A DNA stretch of 64,000 bases, taken from assembly GCA_937125395.1 (NCBI GenBank), contig CAKZLI010000010.1, positions 40,867-104,866 on the forward strand. The letters are read 5' to 3'. Position numbers and translations under genes: made by a program. Source of the DNA: an uncultured Glaciecola sp. Lineage in GTDB: Bacteria; Pseudomonadota; Gammaproteobacteria; Enterobacterales; Alteromonadaceae. Positions 46,393-55,355 of the stretch are shown here, piece after piece; the first letter of the stretch is position 1; every line of letters begins with the position of its first letter. The notes beneath the pieces were generated by a model. It made no database searches and was not told where the DNA came from. It worked only from the letters and a program-made list of their open reading frames with translations.

Positions 46393-49218
46393 TTATGCAA
46401 ATGCGCGCGCTTCACCTGCACCGTCGATGTTGTCAACACAACGCCCACACAGTTCGGGGTGAGCGGTGATTGTGCCAACGTCTTCACGGTGGTGCCAGCA
46501 GCGAACACATTTTTCGCCGCTCGATTTAGTGACTTTAACAAATACATTTTCCATACCTGTTACACTAGCATCGGCAGGTTTATCAGCTAAATCCGATACG
46601 GTTGCAGTAGACGTAATTAATACAAATCGCAATTCATCGCTTAATTTAGCCAGTTGTGATTGCATTGCCGCATCGGTGTAAATCACTACATCCGCTTCTA
46701 ATGCACCGCCTAACACGTCATCTTTACGTGCTTGTTCTAGTGCACCATTGACGGCGTCTTTAACCTGGAGCACGTCAGACCAAAACGCATCGTCATAGCC
46801 CTCTTTAGCGCTGACAGTTGGCCATGCATCATACCAAGTACCAGTGAATACGAATTCGTCTGGATTTTGATCAGCTTGTGGTAATACTTCCCAAATTTCT
46901 TGTGCCGTAAAACTGGTAACCGGTGCCATCCAACGTACCATTGCTTGGACAATATGATACAAGGCAGTTTGGCATGAACGACGCGCAAGACCATCTGCTT
47001 TTGCCGTATATTGGCGATCTTTGATGATATCCAAATACAAGCTACCCATATCAACCGAACAAAACTGCATGAGTGTCTGGGTGACACCTAACAAGTCATA
47101 CTTTTCATACGCCGCTGTGATGTCAGCTTGCGTCGCTTGTGCTTTGGCCATCGCCCAACTATCCAATGCCACCATATCTTCCGGAGCAACACAATCTGTG
47201 GCAGGGTTAAAGCCATTAAGGTTGGCTAGTAAAAAACGCGCGGTATTACGAATACGACGATACGCATCCGCTGAGCGCTTGAGGATCTCATCAGATACGG
47301 CAATTTCTGAACGGTAATCAGTAGAAGCCACCCACAAACGTAAAATATCAGCACCGTATTTATTAAAGACTTCTTGTGGCGCAACGACATTACCGACTGA
47401 CTTTGACATCTTACGACCGTGTTGGTCGACGGTAAAGCCATGGGTTAATACTTGTTTGTAAGGAGCATGACCATGCATCGCAACACTGCTCATTAATGAC
47501 GACATAAACCAACCACGATGTTGATCTGACCCTTCTAGATATAAATCAGCAGAGGCTGGAATATCGTCACGGCGATCAACTACAAACGAATGGGTTACGC
47601 CTGAATCAAACCATACATCCAAGGTGTCGGTGACTTTTTCATATTCAGCCGCATCAGCGCCTAATAATTCTTCAGCAGACAGATCCCACCAAGCTTGAAT
47701 GCCTTTTTGTTCAACGGCCAATGCGACAGTTTCCATGATCTCTGTAGAACGAGGATGTAACTCACTGGTGACACCATGAACAAATAACGGGATCGGCACA
47801 CCCCATGTACGTTGACGCGAAATACACCAATCTGGACGACCTTCAACCATTGTTGAGATACGTGCTTCGCCCCACTCAGGGATCCACTGGGTGTTTTTAA
47901 TTTCTGCTAATGATGAGCTGCGCAGTCCATTTTTATCCATAGAGATAAACCACTGCGGCGTCGCACGGAAGATAATAGGTGTTTTATGACGCCAGCAATG
48001 CGGATAACTATGTTCATATTTGGTTGCGAGCATCAATGCATCGACACTACGTAAATGTTCAACAATCACATCATTGGCTTTAAACACATGTTGACCAGCA
48101 AACAACGGCGTATCTTCAATATACACACCATTAGCAGCAACCGGATTATACACTTCAATGCCGTATTGTTTACCCACATTAAAATCGTCTACCCCATGTG
48201 CTGGTGCAGTATGCACACAACCGGTACCTGACTCAGTCGTGACGTGCTCGCCTAAAATAAGCGGCACGTTAATGTCTAAGTAAGGATGGGCAACTAATGC
48301 ATGCTCTAAATCTTGCCCTAAGCAGGTAGCAACAACTTGATAGTCACCTTCCGCAATGCCATAACGGGCCATACAGGCTTCAACTAAATCTTGAGCGATG
48401 ATAATTTGTTGGTCAGCTAATGCTACCAAGGCATACTCAAGTGTCGGGTGAATTGAAATGGCACGGTTTGCTGGAATAGTCCAAGGCGTTGTCGTCCAAA
48501 TTACCACGGAGGTATTATTTACTTGCTCCGCAGATACACCGAATGTAGCAGAAAAAACACCGGTATCATTAATTGCAAATTTAACATCAATCGCTGGAGA
48601 AACCTTATCTTGATACTCCACTTCAGCTTCAGCTAACGCTGAACCACAATCGGTACACCAATGAACGGGCTTAAAGCCTTTTTCTAAATGCCCTGAATTC
48701 ACAATGCCAGCCAAGGCACGAATAATATCGGCTTCAGACTGAAAATTCATGGTCTTGTATGGATTGTCCCAGTTACCAAATACACCTAAACGGATAAAAT
48801 CTTTCTTTTGCCCCTCGATTTGACGCTCAGCGTAAGCACGGCATCTTTCACGAAACTCAGCAGCGGTGACTTTTTTGCCCGGCTTACCGACTTTCTTTTC
48901 GACCATCAATTCGATCGGTAACCCATGACAATCCCAACCAGGCACATAGGGTGCATCAAAGTCAGCGAGTGTTTTGGATTTAACAATCACATCTTTGAGG
49001 ATCTTGTTCACAGCATGCCCAATATGAATATCACCATTGGCATAAGGAGGGCCGTCATGCAAAATAAACGGCGTTTTCCCTGCTTTTGCGTCACGGATCT
49101 GTTGGTATAGTTTTTTCTCAGACCATGTTTTTAGCATTTTCGGCTCGCGCTGGGCAAGATTGCCGCGCATTGGAAATGCAGTTTCAGGTAAATTCAGGGT
49201 GGCTTTGTAATCACTCAT
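46393..49218 (-). CDS. ileS: Isoleucyl-tRNA synthetase
   Basis: This 941-residue class I synthetase charges tRNA-Ile. HIGH is at residues 65-68 ([11 protein letters not shown]) and KMSKS near residue 605 ([10 protein letters not shown]). The editing domain lies between ([24 protein letters not shown]). The C-terminal zinc-binding cysteines are GEKCVRCW and ELCGRC. Length equals the E. coli enzyme (938). It is preceded by ribF after 21 bases and followed by lspA. Confidence 0.97.
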   Translation of the reverse strand: MSDYKATLNLPETAFPMRGNLAQREPKMLKTWSEKKLYQQIRDAKAGKTPFILHDGPPYANGDIHIGHAVNKILKDVIVKSKTLADFDAPYVPGWDCHGLPIELMVEKKVGKPGKKVTAAEFRERCRAYAERQIEGQKKDFIRLGVFGNWDNPYKTMNFQSEADIIRALAGIVNSGHLEKGFKPVHWCTDCGSALAEAEVEYQDKVSPAIDVKFAINDTGVFSATFGVSAEQVNNTSVVIWTTTPWTIPANRAISIHPTLEYALVALADQQIIIAQDLVEACMARYGIAEGDYQVVATCLGQDLEHALVAHPYLDINVPLILGEHVTTESGTGCVHTAPAHGVDDFNVGKQYGIEVYNPVAANGVYIEDTPLFAGQHVFKANDVIVEHLRSVDALMLATKYEHSYPHCWRHKTPIIFRATPQWFISMDKNGLRSSSLAEIKNTQWIPEWGEARISTMVEGRPDWCISRQRTWGVPIPLFVHGVTSELHPRSTEIMETVALAVEQKGIQAWWDLSAEELLGADAAEYEKVTDTLDVWFDSGVTHSFVVDRRDDIPASADLYLEGSDQHRGWFMSSLMSSVAMHGHAPYKQVLTHGFTVDQHGRKMSKSVGNVVAPQEVFNKYGADILRLWVASTDYRSEIAVSDEILKRSADAYRRIRNTARFLLANLNGFNPATDCVAPEDMVALDSWAMAKAQATQADITAAYEKYDLLGVTQTLMQFCSVDMGSLYLDIIKDRQYTAKADGLARRSCQTALYHIVQAMVRWMAPVTSFTAQEIWEVLPQADQNPDEFVFTGTWYDAWPTVSAKEGYDDAFWSDVLQVKDAVNGALEQARKDDVLGGALEADVVIYTDAAMQSQLAKLSDELRFVLITSTATVSDLADKPADASVTGMENVFVKVTKSSGEKCVRCWHHREDVGTITAHPELCGRCVDNIDGAGEARAFA

Positions 49219-49239
49219 ATCGACGTCTATCCTGGATGC

Positions 49240-50202
49240 TTATTGCAAAGGTTTGTTTGCAACAGCGTTAGTTGCAAAAGGTTCGCTAAGAAGTGCACGG
49301 GCTTGTTGTGCATCATGCGTAATTTGGGTTTGTAATTCTGCAAAGGTATCAAATTTTTTGATCCCACGCAGTTTGTGTTGCACAGCAACACGCAGATATT
49401 GACCATAGATATCTTGGTCAAAATCAAAAATATGGACTTCTAACAATCCTTGATGGCCGTCTACAGTAGGACGTGTGCCAATATTTGCCACGCCGTTATA
49501 GCGTTGACCTTGACACAGTACTTGCACAGCAAACACACCTATCAATGGCGCTTTGGCGCGTTGTAAATTCACATTAGCGGTTGGAAAACCGATCGTACGA
49601 CCGCGCTCCTGACCATGCACGACACGACCATTAATCGTAAATTCACGCCCTAGCATATCATTAGCTAAGGCAAAATTGTCTGCTGCAAGGGCTTCTCTAA
49701 TAGCGGTTGAACTAATACGGTTATTATCCATCCGATAACTCGCCGTACTAACCACTGCAAAGTCATGCTGCTGCCCGGCAGCTTGCAACATGGCAAAATC
49801 TCCCAGCCTTGCTTGGCCAAAACGAAAATCATCACCCACCACCAAAAACGCGACACCTAATGCTTCAACAAGGGTGTGTTGAATAAAATGCTCTGCTGAT
49901 TGACTGGCAAATTTTTCAGTAAAATGAACGCAAATCAACCGATCAATACCGATTGCTTTGAGGTCATCATACTTGTCTCGCCAGCGCGATAATCGAGCCG
50001 GTGCGTGCTCCGGAGAAAACACTTCTTCAGGTTGCGGTTCAAATACCATTACGGTTGAAGGTAAACCTAAGGCGTTAGCTTGCTCAATTAACGAGGTCAG
50101 AACGGCCTTGTGCCCTAAATGCACACCGTCAAATTTACCAATAGTCAACACACAACCTTTATGTTGTGCTCGAATATTATGTAATCCTCGAATTAATTCC
50201 AC
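49240..50202 (-). CDS. ribF: Bifunctional riboflavin kinase/FAD synthetase
   Basis: RibF converts riboflavin to FMN and then FAD. The N-terminal nucleotidyltransferase domain has TIGKFDGVHLGHKAVL near residue 21 and VGDDFRFGQARLGD near residue 120. The C-terminal kinase domain has GRTIGFPTANV near residue 205 and VANIGTRPTVDG near residue 236. At 320 residues it has normal length. The ribF-ileS-lspA order is conserved. It uses the product of the rib genes at 9-12 kb. Confidence 0.96.
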   Translation of the reverse strand: MELIRGLHNIRAQHKGCVLTIGKFDGVHLGHKAVLTSLIEQANALGLPSTVMVFEPQPEEVFSPEHAPARLSRWRDKYDDLKAIGIDRLICVHFTEKFASQSAEHFIQHTLVEALGVAFLVVGDDFRFGQARLGDFAMLQAAGQQHDFAVVSTASYRMDNNRISSTAIREALAADNFALANDMLGREFTINGRVVHGQERGRTIGFPTANVNLQRAKAPLIGVFAVQVLCQGQRYNGVANIGTRPTVDGHQGLLEVHIFDFDQDIYGQYLRVAVQHKLRGIKKFDTFAELQTQITHDAQQARALLSEPFATNAVANKPLQ

Positions 50203-50321
50203 AAGCCGTCCTAACTGAAGTTAAACCTTTCATTTCAGGCGCGTGATTATAAACGACTCAGCGCGTATAATCTAATGAAAATCCAAGCAATATCGAGAGG
50301 ATCAGGTTAATTGTGAGTCGT

Positions 50322-50531
50322 TTAGGTCTCATTGGTTGCATTTTCGTCATCGAATATTGTTTCTATTGGCTGAGCAAACAATCTCGCCGTCTTAAAAGCC
50401 AGCGACAAGCTCGGATCATATTTGCCTTTTTCGATAGCGACAATGGTTTGTCTAGACACATCTAGGCGCGTTGCTAACTGCGCTTGCGTCCAGTCGCGTT
50501 CGGCACGTAACACTTTTAGTCGGTTTTTCAT
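50322..50531 (-). CDS. Small XRE-family (Cro/CI-type) transcriptional regulator
   Basis: The protein starts at ATG 50531 (MKNRLKVLRAERDWTQAQLATRLDVSRQTI) and is 69 residues. The upstream ORF extension in the track lies within the preceding gene in another frame. It is essentially one helix-turn-helix with the typical VSRQTIVAIEKGKYDPSLSLAFKTARLF. Such short regulators often sit downstream of a small membrane protein, as here, with 1 base between the genes. The regulated target is unknown, perhaps this pair itself. Confidence 0.87.
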   Translation of the reverse strand: MKNRLKVLRAERDWTQAQLATRLDVSRQTIVAIEKGKYDPSLSLAFKTARLFAQPIETIFDDENATNET

Positions 50532-50532
50532 A

Positions 50533-50796
50533 TTACAAATACTTTCGGTGGGCCAGTAACATGCCAATGGCATAAGTGATGCCCGTGACAAATAAAACAG
50601 TTGATGGATTAGGTGAACTCTGCATGATTTTGGCACTCTCCAATAATCCAAATACGGCCCCAAAAATCACACTACAACCTAATGATAATGCCATTGCTTC
50701 AAGATGGATACGTTGTTGCAATTCATCCAAGCCCTCAAGATGCACTTTGTTAGCAATGATCATGTTGTACCCCATGAAGATGTTGGTCACAATCAA
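50533..50796 (-). CDS. Small membrane protein beside the XRE regulator, N terminus possibly frame-disrupted
   Basis: Two or three hydrophobic segments are visible (N-terminal ILIVTNIFMGYNMII; ALSLGCSVIFGAVFGLLE; TVLFVTGITYAIGMLLA). The only in-frame canonical starts are this TTG and the ATG at 50775. Just upstream, AAGGAA stands 8 bases before an ATG at 50828 that is in a different frame and stops after 11 codons. Joining the two frames would restore a full first membrane helix (PAITTITGILIVTNIFMGY). Either the TTG is used or a small indel has broken the gene. Function unknown. Confidence 0.6.
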   Translation of the reverse strand: MIVTNIFMGYNMIIANKVHLEGLDELQQRIHLEAMALSLGCSVIFGAVFGLLESAKIMQSSPNPSTVLFVTGITYAIGMLLAHRKYL

Positions 50797-50926
50797 TATG
50801 CCGGTGATTGTGGTGATTGCAGGCTCATAAGTATAATTCCTTTGTCATTAAGTAAAACAAACTTTACTTTAATACTATAGGAATGATATCGCCCTGTGTC
50901 AAGCTTGCTTTACTTTTAGTGTGGGA

Positions 50927-52471
50927 CTACATACTTTTTAAGTCTTTAGGACGGATACCTAATACGCCTAACATACAAGCATAAGATATTACTGCGACAC
51001 ACAACCAAGCAAAAACATGCCCGAGTCGACTCACAAAATCTAAGCTTGACCAGTCAGCTTGTTCCCGCAATAACCATACGCCAATCGCCATTACTAATGC
51101 CGCGAGTAACATTTTTACTAAGCGCCACAACACCACGGATTCTAGTTGATACACTCCCGCTTTAACTAACCCACGATACAACAGAGCTGCATTGAGTGTA
51201 GCGGATAAACTGGTAGCAATCGCCAAACCAACATAACCAAACGGTATCGCAAATATCACGTTAAACCCCATGTTGGCGATCATCGCAATGATCCCAAATT
51301 TTACTGGGGTCTTGGTGTCTTGACGCGCATAATAGCCAGGGGCGAAAATCTTGATCAGCATAAAACTAACTAAACCTGAAGCATATGCGAGCAAACTCAT
51401 GCCTGCCATTGATACATCATTACTCGTAAACGCACCGCGCTCAAAAATTACCGACAAAATAGGCTCTGCCAAAACCATTAAGCCAAAACAGGAAGGTATC
51501 CCTAACAAGCACACCATCGTTAATGCCCAATTCATATTGCGCTTAAATTTATCTTGGTCTTGGCTCACATGATCACGCGATAACGCTGGTAGAATCACTG
51601 TCGCAATTGCAATACCAAATAATCCTAGTGGAAACTCTAACAAACGATCTGAGTAATATAGCCAACTGACCGATCCGGTCATCAAAAAACTCGCAATCAA
51701 CGTATCAAATAATAAGTTAATTTGACTCACCGACACGCCAAACAATGCAGGGATCATTAACGTGCGTACTTTTATAACGTTTGGATCGCGCCAACCCCAG
51801 CGTGGACGAACTAAGACACCAGCCCGATACAAAAATGGTAATTGAAATAATAATTGCACTAAGCCACCAAAAAACACGCCCCAAGCCAATGCATACGCTG
51901 GTGTGCTAAATTGATCATGGAGCAACCAAGCACATAAAATTATGGATACATTGAGCAGCACTGGGGTAAAGGCGGCGACGGCAAAACGATTCAAAGTGTT
52001 CAAAATAGCACCAGACAAACCGGTCAAGGTAATAAAAAATAAATAGGGAAAGGTAATTTTGAGCATGATGCTGGCTAATTCAAATTTTTGACCGTCAGGT
52101 TCGTCATTCAAAAAAGCGATAAACCAACCGGTACCAAACAAGGCCGCAATGACTGGAGAAGCAATGACACCAACAACCGCGGTAAAAAATACGATCGCGC
52201 CTAATGTACCAGATATTTTGGCGATAAAATCCAGACTCAGTTTACGATCATCTTGTGCATGCACTTCAGATAACACCGGCACAAAAGCTTGTGCAAATGC
52301 ACCTTCGGCAAATAATCGACGCAAAAAGTTCGGGATCTTGTTAGCAAAGAAAAATACGTCTGCGCTGGCACCTGCCCCCATTAAATTAGCCACAACGACG
52401 TCTCGAATCAAACCTAACACGCGGGATAACAGAGTCATGACGCTAACAATAATGCCGGATTTTAAAAGCAT
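50927..52471 (-). CDS. murJ: Lipid II flippase MurJ (MviN)
   Basis: This integral membrane protein flips lipid II across the inner membrane for peptidoglycan synthesis. About 14 hydrophobic helices are visible. Family stretches are MTLLSRVLGLIRDVVVANLMGAGASADVFFFANKIPNFLRRLFAEGAFAQAFVPV and APGYYARQDTKTPVK. I start it at 52471 (MLLKSGIIVSV), where homologues begin; the ORF-track ATG at 52504 would add 11 residues. Neither has a strong ribosome site. It is divergent from rpsT, as in related marine genera. Confidence 0.94.
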   Translation of the reverse strand: MLLKSGIIVSVMTLLSRVLGLIRDVVVANLMGAGASADVFFFANKIPNFLRRLFAEGAFAQAFVPVLSEVHAQDDRKLSLDFIAKISGTLGAIVFFTAVVGVIASPVIAALFGTGWFIAFLNDEPDGQKFELASIMLKITFPYLFFITLTGLSGAILNTLNRFAVAAFTPVLLNVSIILCAWLLHDQFSTPAYALAWGVFFGGLVQLLFQLPFLYRAGVLVRPRWGWRDPNVIKVRTLMIPALFGVSVSQINLLFDTLIASFLMTGSVSWLYYSDRLLEFPLGLFGIAIATVILPALSRDHVSQDQDKFKRNMNWALTMVCLLGIPSCFGLMVLAEPILSVIFERGAFTSNDVSMAGMSLLAYASGLVSFMLIKIFAPGYYARQDTKTPVKFGIIAMIANMGFNVIFAIPFGYVGLAIATSLSATLNAALLYRGLVKAGVYQLESVVLWRLVKMLLAALVMAIGVWLLREQADWSSLDFVSRLGHVFAWLCVAVISYACMLGVLGIRPKDLKSM

Positions 52472-52632
52472 ATAAATACAGGAAACTAATCTAAAAGTGG
52501 CCATAGATTAGCACTAAGTGATTGTGTTGGGTACAGGCTTAATAAAAAAGCACACAAAGCCATTGACAATAAGTTCATAAAAACAGATAATCTGCGCCCT
52601 AAATTTTACATGAATTTTTTTCGGAGTTCACA

Positions 52633-52893
52633 GTGGCTAACATTAAGTCTGCTAAAAAACGTGCAATTCAGGCCGAGAACCGTCGTCAGCATAATGCGAG
52701 CCGTCGCTCTTTCACCCGTACCTGCATAAAGAAAGTACTTGCTGCGATTGCAGCTGGCGATAAAGATGGCGCGCAAGCGGCACTTGTTGCTGCAACACCA
52801 ATCCTTGATCGCATGGCGACCAAAGGTTTGATCCACAAAAACAAAGCTGCTCGTCATAAGAGCCGTTTATCTGCACAAATTAAAGCGCTATAA
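52633..52893 (+). CDS. rpsT: 30S ribosomal protein S20
   Basis: This 86-residue basic helical protein binds 16S rRNA. The start is GTG with CGGAG upstream. The opening [25 protein letters not shown] and the C-terminal [19 protein letters not shown] are diagnostic. It is a single-gene unit, divergent from murJ, and ends in a strong terminator. S20 in E. coli represses its own translation; a non-ATG start is typical there too. Confidence 0.97.
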   Translation: MANIKSAKKRAIQAENRRQHNASRRSFTRTCIKKVLAAIAAGDKDGAQAALVAATPILDRMATKGLIHKNKAARHKSRLSAQIKAL

Positions 52894-52930
52894 TCAAAGC
52901 CCTGTAATTTAACGTAGACACGTTTTTGAT

Positions 52931-52956
52931 AAAAAGCACCTTAGGGTGCTTTTTTT
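52931..52956 (+). terminator. Intrinsic terminator after rpsT
   Basis: AAAAAGCACC and GGGTGCTTTTTT pair around TTA, followed by the T run. It lies 38 bases after the rpsT stop. Confidence 0.92.
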
Positions 52957-53042
52957 GTGCCTGATATGTTACCTTTGAAACCGAAGTACCACCATATTAC
53001 GTATACATCATATCTTTAAATATAATCAAAACAGGAATGTTT

Positions 53043-54443
53043 ATGCCTAGGTTTCGTATCACGCTACTTGCGTTTGTTCTAACAGCTTTATTCGGCTGTG
53101 CTGTCACCCAAGCTCCTTCAGCCCCTAAAGACAATTTATCAGCACTACAAGATATTGCGTTAACAAGCCCACTGGCTTTTGACATCGTCAAATCATTAAC
53201 CGTTGAAGTCGGCCCTCGCATTGCCGGCTCTAAAGGTGATAAACGCGCCGTTGCCTGGGCTCAAGCAAAATTTTCCGAACTGGGTTTTGATAAAATATAC
53301 ACTCAACCTGTGCGTGTACGAAATTGGGAACGTGGATTTGCCGATGCACAGGTAGTGAGTCCCTTCCCGCAACAACTAGTTATTACTGCATTAGGTGGCA
53401 GTATTGCAACCCCTGATACTGGTATCACTGCACAAGTAGTTATGTTTGAATCATTAACGGCACTAGCAGCTGCGCCATTAGCAGAAGTCAGCGGCAAAAT
53501 AGTATTTTTGAATACCCGAATGCAACGTGATCGCCAAGGCCGATTTTATGGCAAAGTGGTGCCCAATCGTGTAAATGGTGCCGTTGCAGCCGCCAAACAA
53601 GACGCATTAGCAGTCATTATTCGCTCGGTTGGTACCGCTAACTCTCGCTTTGCCCATACGGGTGTCATGCGCTATGACGATGCGATCCACAAAATCCCTG
53701 CAGGTGCGATTTCTACCGCCGATGCAGACACGTTAGAAGCAATGCTTCAAGGTGAGCAGCCTGTCACTTTAGCGGTGAATATGCAAGCGAAGGATGCTGG
53801 GTGGCAGACGTCCTACAATGTCATTGGTGAGTACACCGGTACGACCCGACCTGACGAAGTAGTATTAATCGGTGCGCATTTAGATTCATGGGATGAAGGT
53901 ACTGGCGCATTAGATGATGGCGCGGGTGTGGGGATCGTTACCGCAGCAGCTAAATTAGTGAAAGAAACATTAGGTCAACCGCAACGCACCATTCGCGTTG
54001 TGTTATTTGCTGCAGAAGAAATTGGACTGATGGGTGCTTATGAGTATGTTCGCGCTAATAAGGCAGATCTACCCAATATTATACTTGCTGCAGAATCCGA
54101 TTTTGGGGCAGGTAAAATTTACCAAATGGACACACGCTTCGCTGATGCGGTGAGAGATGAACCTCAATCGTTGTATAAGCGTTTAGAATCATTAGGTGTG
54201 AAGTTAGGTAATAATACGACAAACGGTGGCCCTGATGTCTCTATGCTACCTAAATATGGAGTGCCAGTGATTGCTTTAAAACAAGACGGCACCTATTATT
54301 TTGATTACCATCATACTGCGGATGATACGTTGGACAAAATAGATCAAGATGATTTGCAACAAAACCAAGCCATTTGGGCACTCGTGACTGGATATATGGC
54401 AAATAGCACATTTGACCCTCGTCCAGCAGAACCAGCCCAATAG
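53043..54443 (+). CDS. M28 family zinc peptidase, lipoprotein
   Basis: The preferred start is ATG 53043 (MPRFRITLL), because AGGA lies six bases upstream; the ATG at 53037 is too close to it. The signal peptide ends in a lipobox (TALFGC), so the mature protein is lipid-anchored. The M28 zinc site is GAHLDSWDEGTGALDDGAG near residue 278, with AAEEIGLMGA (catalytic Glu) near residue 325, AESDFGAG and HHTADDTLD near residue 424. A PA-like insertion may occupy residues 110-230. Likely an amino- or carboxypeptidase on the cell envelope. It is followed 24 bases later by a tiny membrane protein. Confidence 0.9.
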   Translation: MPRFRITLLAFVLTALFGCAVTQAPSAPKDNLSALQDIALTSPLAFDIVKSLTVEVGPRIAGSKGDKRAVAWAQAKFSELGFDKIYTQPVRVRNWERGFADAQVVSPFPQQLVITALGGSIATPDTGITAQVVMFESLTALAAAPLAEVSGKIVFLNTRMQRDRQGRFYGKVVPNRVNGAVAAAKQDALAVIIRSVGTANSRFAHTGVMRYDDAIHKIPAGAISTADADTLEAMLQGEQPVTLAVNMQAKDAGWQTSYNVIGEYTGTTRPDEVVLIGAHLDSWDEGTGALDDGAGVGIVTAAAKLVKETLGQPQRTIRVVLFAAEEIGLMGAYEYVRANKADLPNIILAAESDFGAGKIYQMDTRFADAVRDEPQSLYKRLESLGVKLGNNTTNGGPDVSMLPKYGVPVIALKQDGTYYFDYHHTADDTLDKIDQDDLQQNQAIWALVTGYMANSTFDPRPAEPAQ

Positions 54444-54467
54444 ATAATTTTTAAAGGAAGCGTTAGC

Positions 54468-54644
54468 GTGATCAGATTATTATTTTTAATCCCACTTATT
54501 TTAAGTGTGGTGTGGATATTGTATTTAAAATCTCGTGGATATACCTTAAAACAGGGTAAACAAGGCTTTTTATATATTTTTATATTCAGTGCTGTCATTG
54601 CTGTTTTTTATACGTTGATGATGTTGGTGACACAGCATCAGTAG
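54468..54644 (+). CDS. 58-residue two-helix membrane protein
   Basis: This gene is too short for the ORF track. It starts at GTG with AAGGAAG placed 7 bases upstream, reads MIRLLFLIPLILSVVWILYL, and stops at TAG 54644. Two membrane helices (about residues 3-20 and 34-54) flank a short basic loop (KSRGYTLKQGKQG). It follows the M28 peptidase by 24 bases on the same strand, so it is probably in the same transcript. I do not recognise the family. Confidence 0.75.
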   Translation: MIRLLFLIPLILSVVWILYLKSRGYTLKQGKQGFLYIFIFSAVIAVFYTLMMLVTQHQ

Positions 54645-54664
54645 TGCCCACTCCCCTCTAAACT

Positions 54665-54709
54665 AAAAAAAGCCCACTGACTGCTGTCAATGACACACAG
54701 TAAGTGGGC
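54665..54709 (-). terminator. Intrinsic terminator after the hibernation factor gene
   Basis: On the minus strand GCCCACT and AGTGGGC enclose a second inner stem (CTGTGTGTC / GACAGCAG), followed by TTTTTTTAG. It lies about 80 bases beyond the stop of the hpf-like gene. Confidence 0.8.
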
Positions 54710-54788
54710 GAATATTGCATTAGTCTGATATCGATAATGTTGAATCGTTTATGATTAACTCACCGCGTATCGATGAACGCTTTAGTGC

Positions 54789-55145
54789 CTAGCGAAGATC
54801 CATATCTTGGATAATTTCATGTGCGATCTCAGGAGTGGTGACTGTCGGCTTTTGATGCAAGTTCCCTTTTAATAACCCTTTACGGTGCTTTAATGCCGCA
54901 TCGAGTTTTTTAGCTGCTTGATTAATCGCAGGGTACATAACGGTATTTGTGCCTTTGGCTGCAATACTCGTTCCTTCATATTTGGTGGCTACTTCTGCCC
55001 TAAACTCACCGTGTTCTTTGGTGACTATAATGTCAATGGCAATGAGTGTGGGAAAATGACTGGCTATCTTTGTGAACTTTTGTTCGATATCTACTTTAAT
55101 GGACTCTGAAATATCGCAGTGGTGACCTGAAACGTTTATTTTCAT
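54789..55145 (-). CDS. hpf: Ribosome hibernation-promoting factor (HPF/YfiA family)
   Basis: This 118-residue protein starts MKINVSGHHCDISESIKVDIEQKFTKIASHFP, the usual HPF/RaiA opening, and has the basic RNA-binding region AAKKLDAALKHRKGLLKG. The family binds the 30S decoding centre in stationary phase. The length, with a 20-residue acidic tail, fits short HPF or YfiA (95-113) rather than long HPF. A strong AAAGGAA site precedes the ATG. It stands alone between terminators rather than beside rpoN, the usual hpf position. Confidence 0.9.
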   Translation of the reverse strand: MKINVSGHHCDISESIKVDIEQKFTKIASHFPTLIAIDIIVTKEHGEFRAEVATKYEGTSIAAKGTNTVMYPAINQAAKKLDAALKHRKGLLKGNLHQKPTVTTPEIAHEIIQDMDLR

Positions 55146-55310
55146 TGGTATTCCTTTTTGCTTAGATTACATTCTAGTGTCTTCATAATAATATCTTGGG
55201 ACAGGTCAATCTAATTACAAGTCTGACTTGGCGTTTTATTGACTTAAACCAAGATAGCTTCCTTAACATACACCCATTTGGATCGTTTGCCCAACGATAA
55301 TTTTTAAGCA

Positions 55311-55337
55311 AAAAAAAGGCCACCTTGCGGTGACCTT
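55311..55337 (-). terminator. Intrinsic terminator after ppiD
   Basis: On the minus strand AAGGTCACC-GCAA-GGTGGCCTT forms a 9-bp stem with a GNRA loop and one G-U pair, followed by TTTTTTT. It lies about 20 bases beyond the ppiD stop. Confidence 0.92.
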
Positions 55338-55355
55338 AACGGTAATTAATCAATA

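Noticed and set aside
46377-46547. N-terminal extension of the lspA ORF
   Set aside because: It overlaps the 3' end of ileS; the start at 46376 gives the normal LspA length and lies 16 bases after the ileS stop.
50532-50663. N-terminal extension of the XRE regulator ORF
   Set aside because: It runs through the upstream membrane protein gene in another frame; ATG 50531 gives a standard small regulator.
50322-50796. Toxin-antitoxin pair
   Set aside because: The XRE protein plus small membrane protein arrangement resembles common regulator/membrane protein pairs and no toxin family is recognisable.
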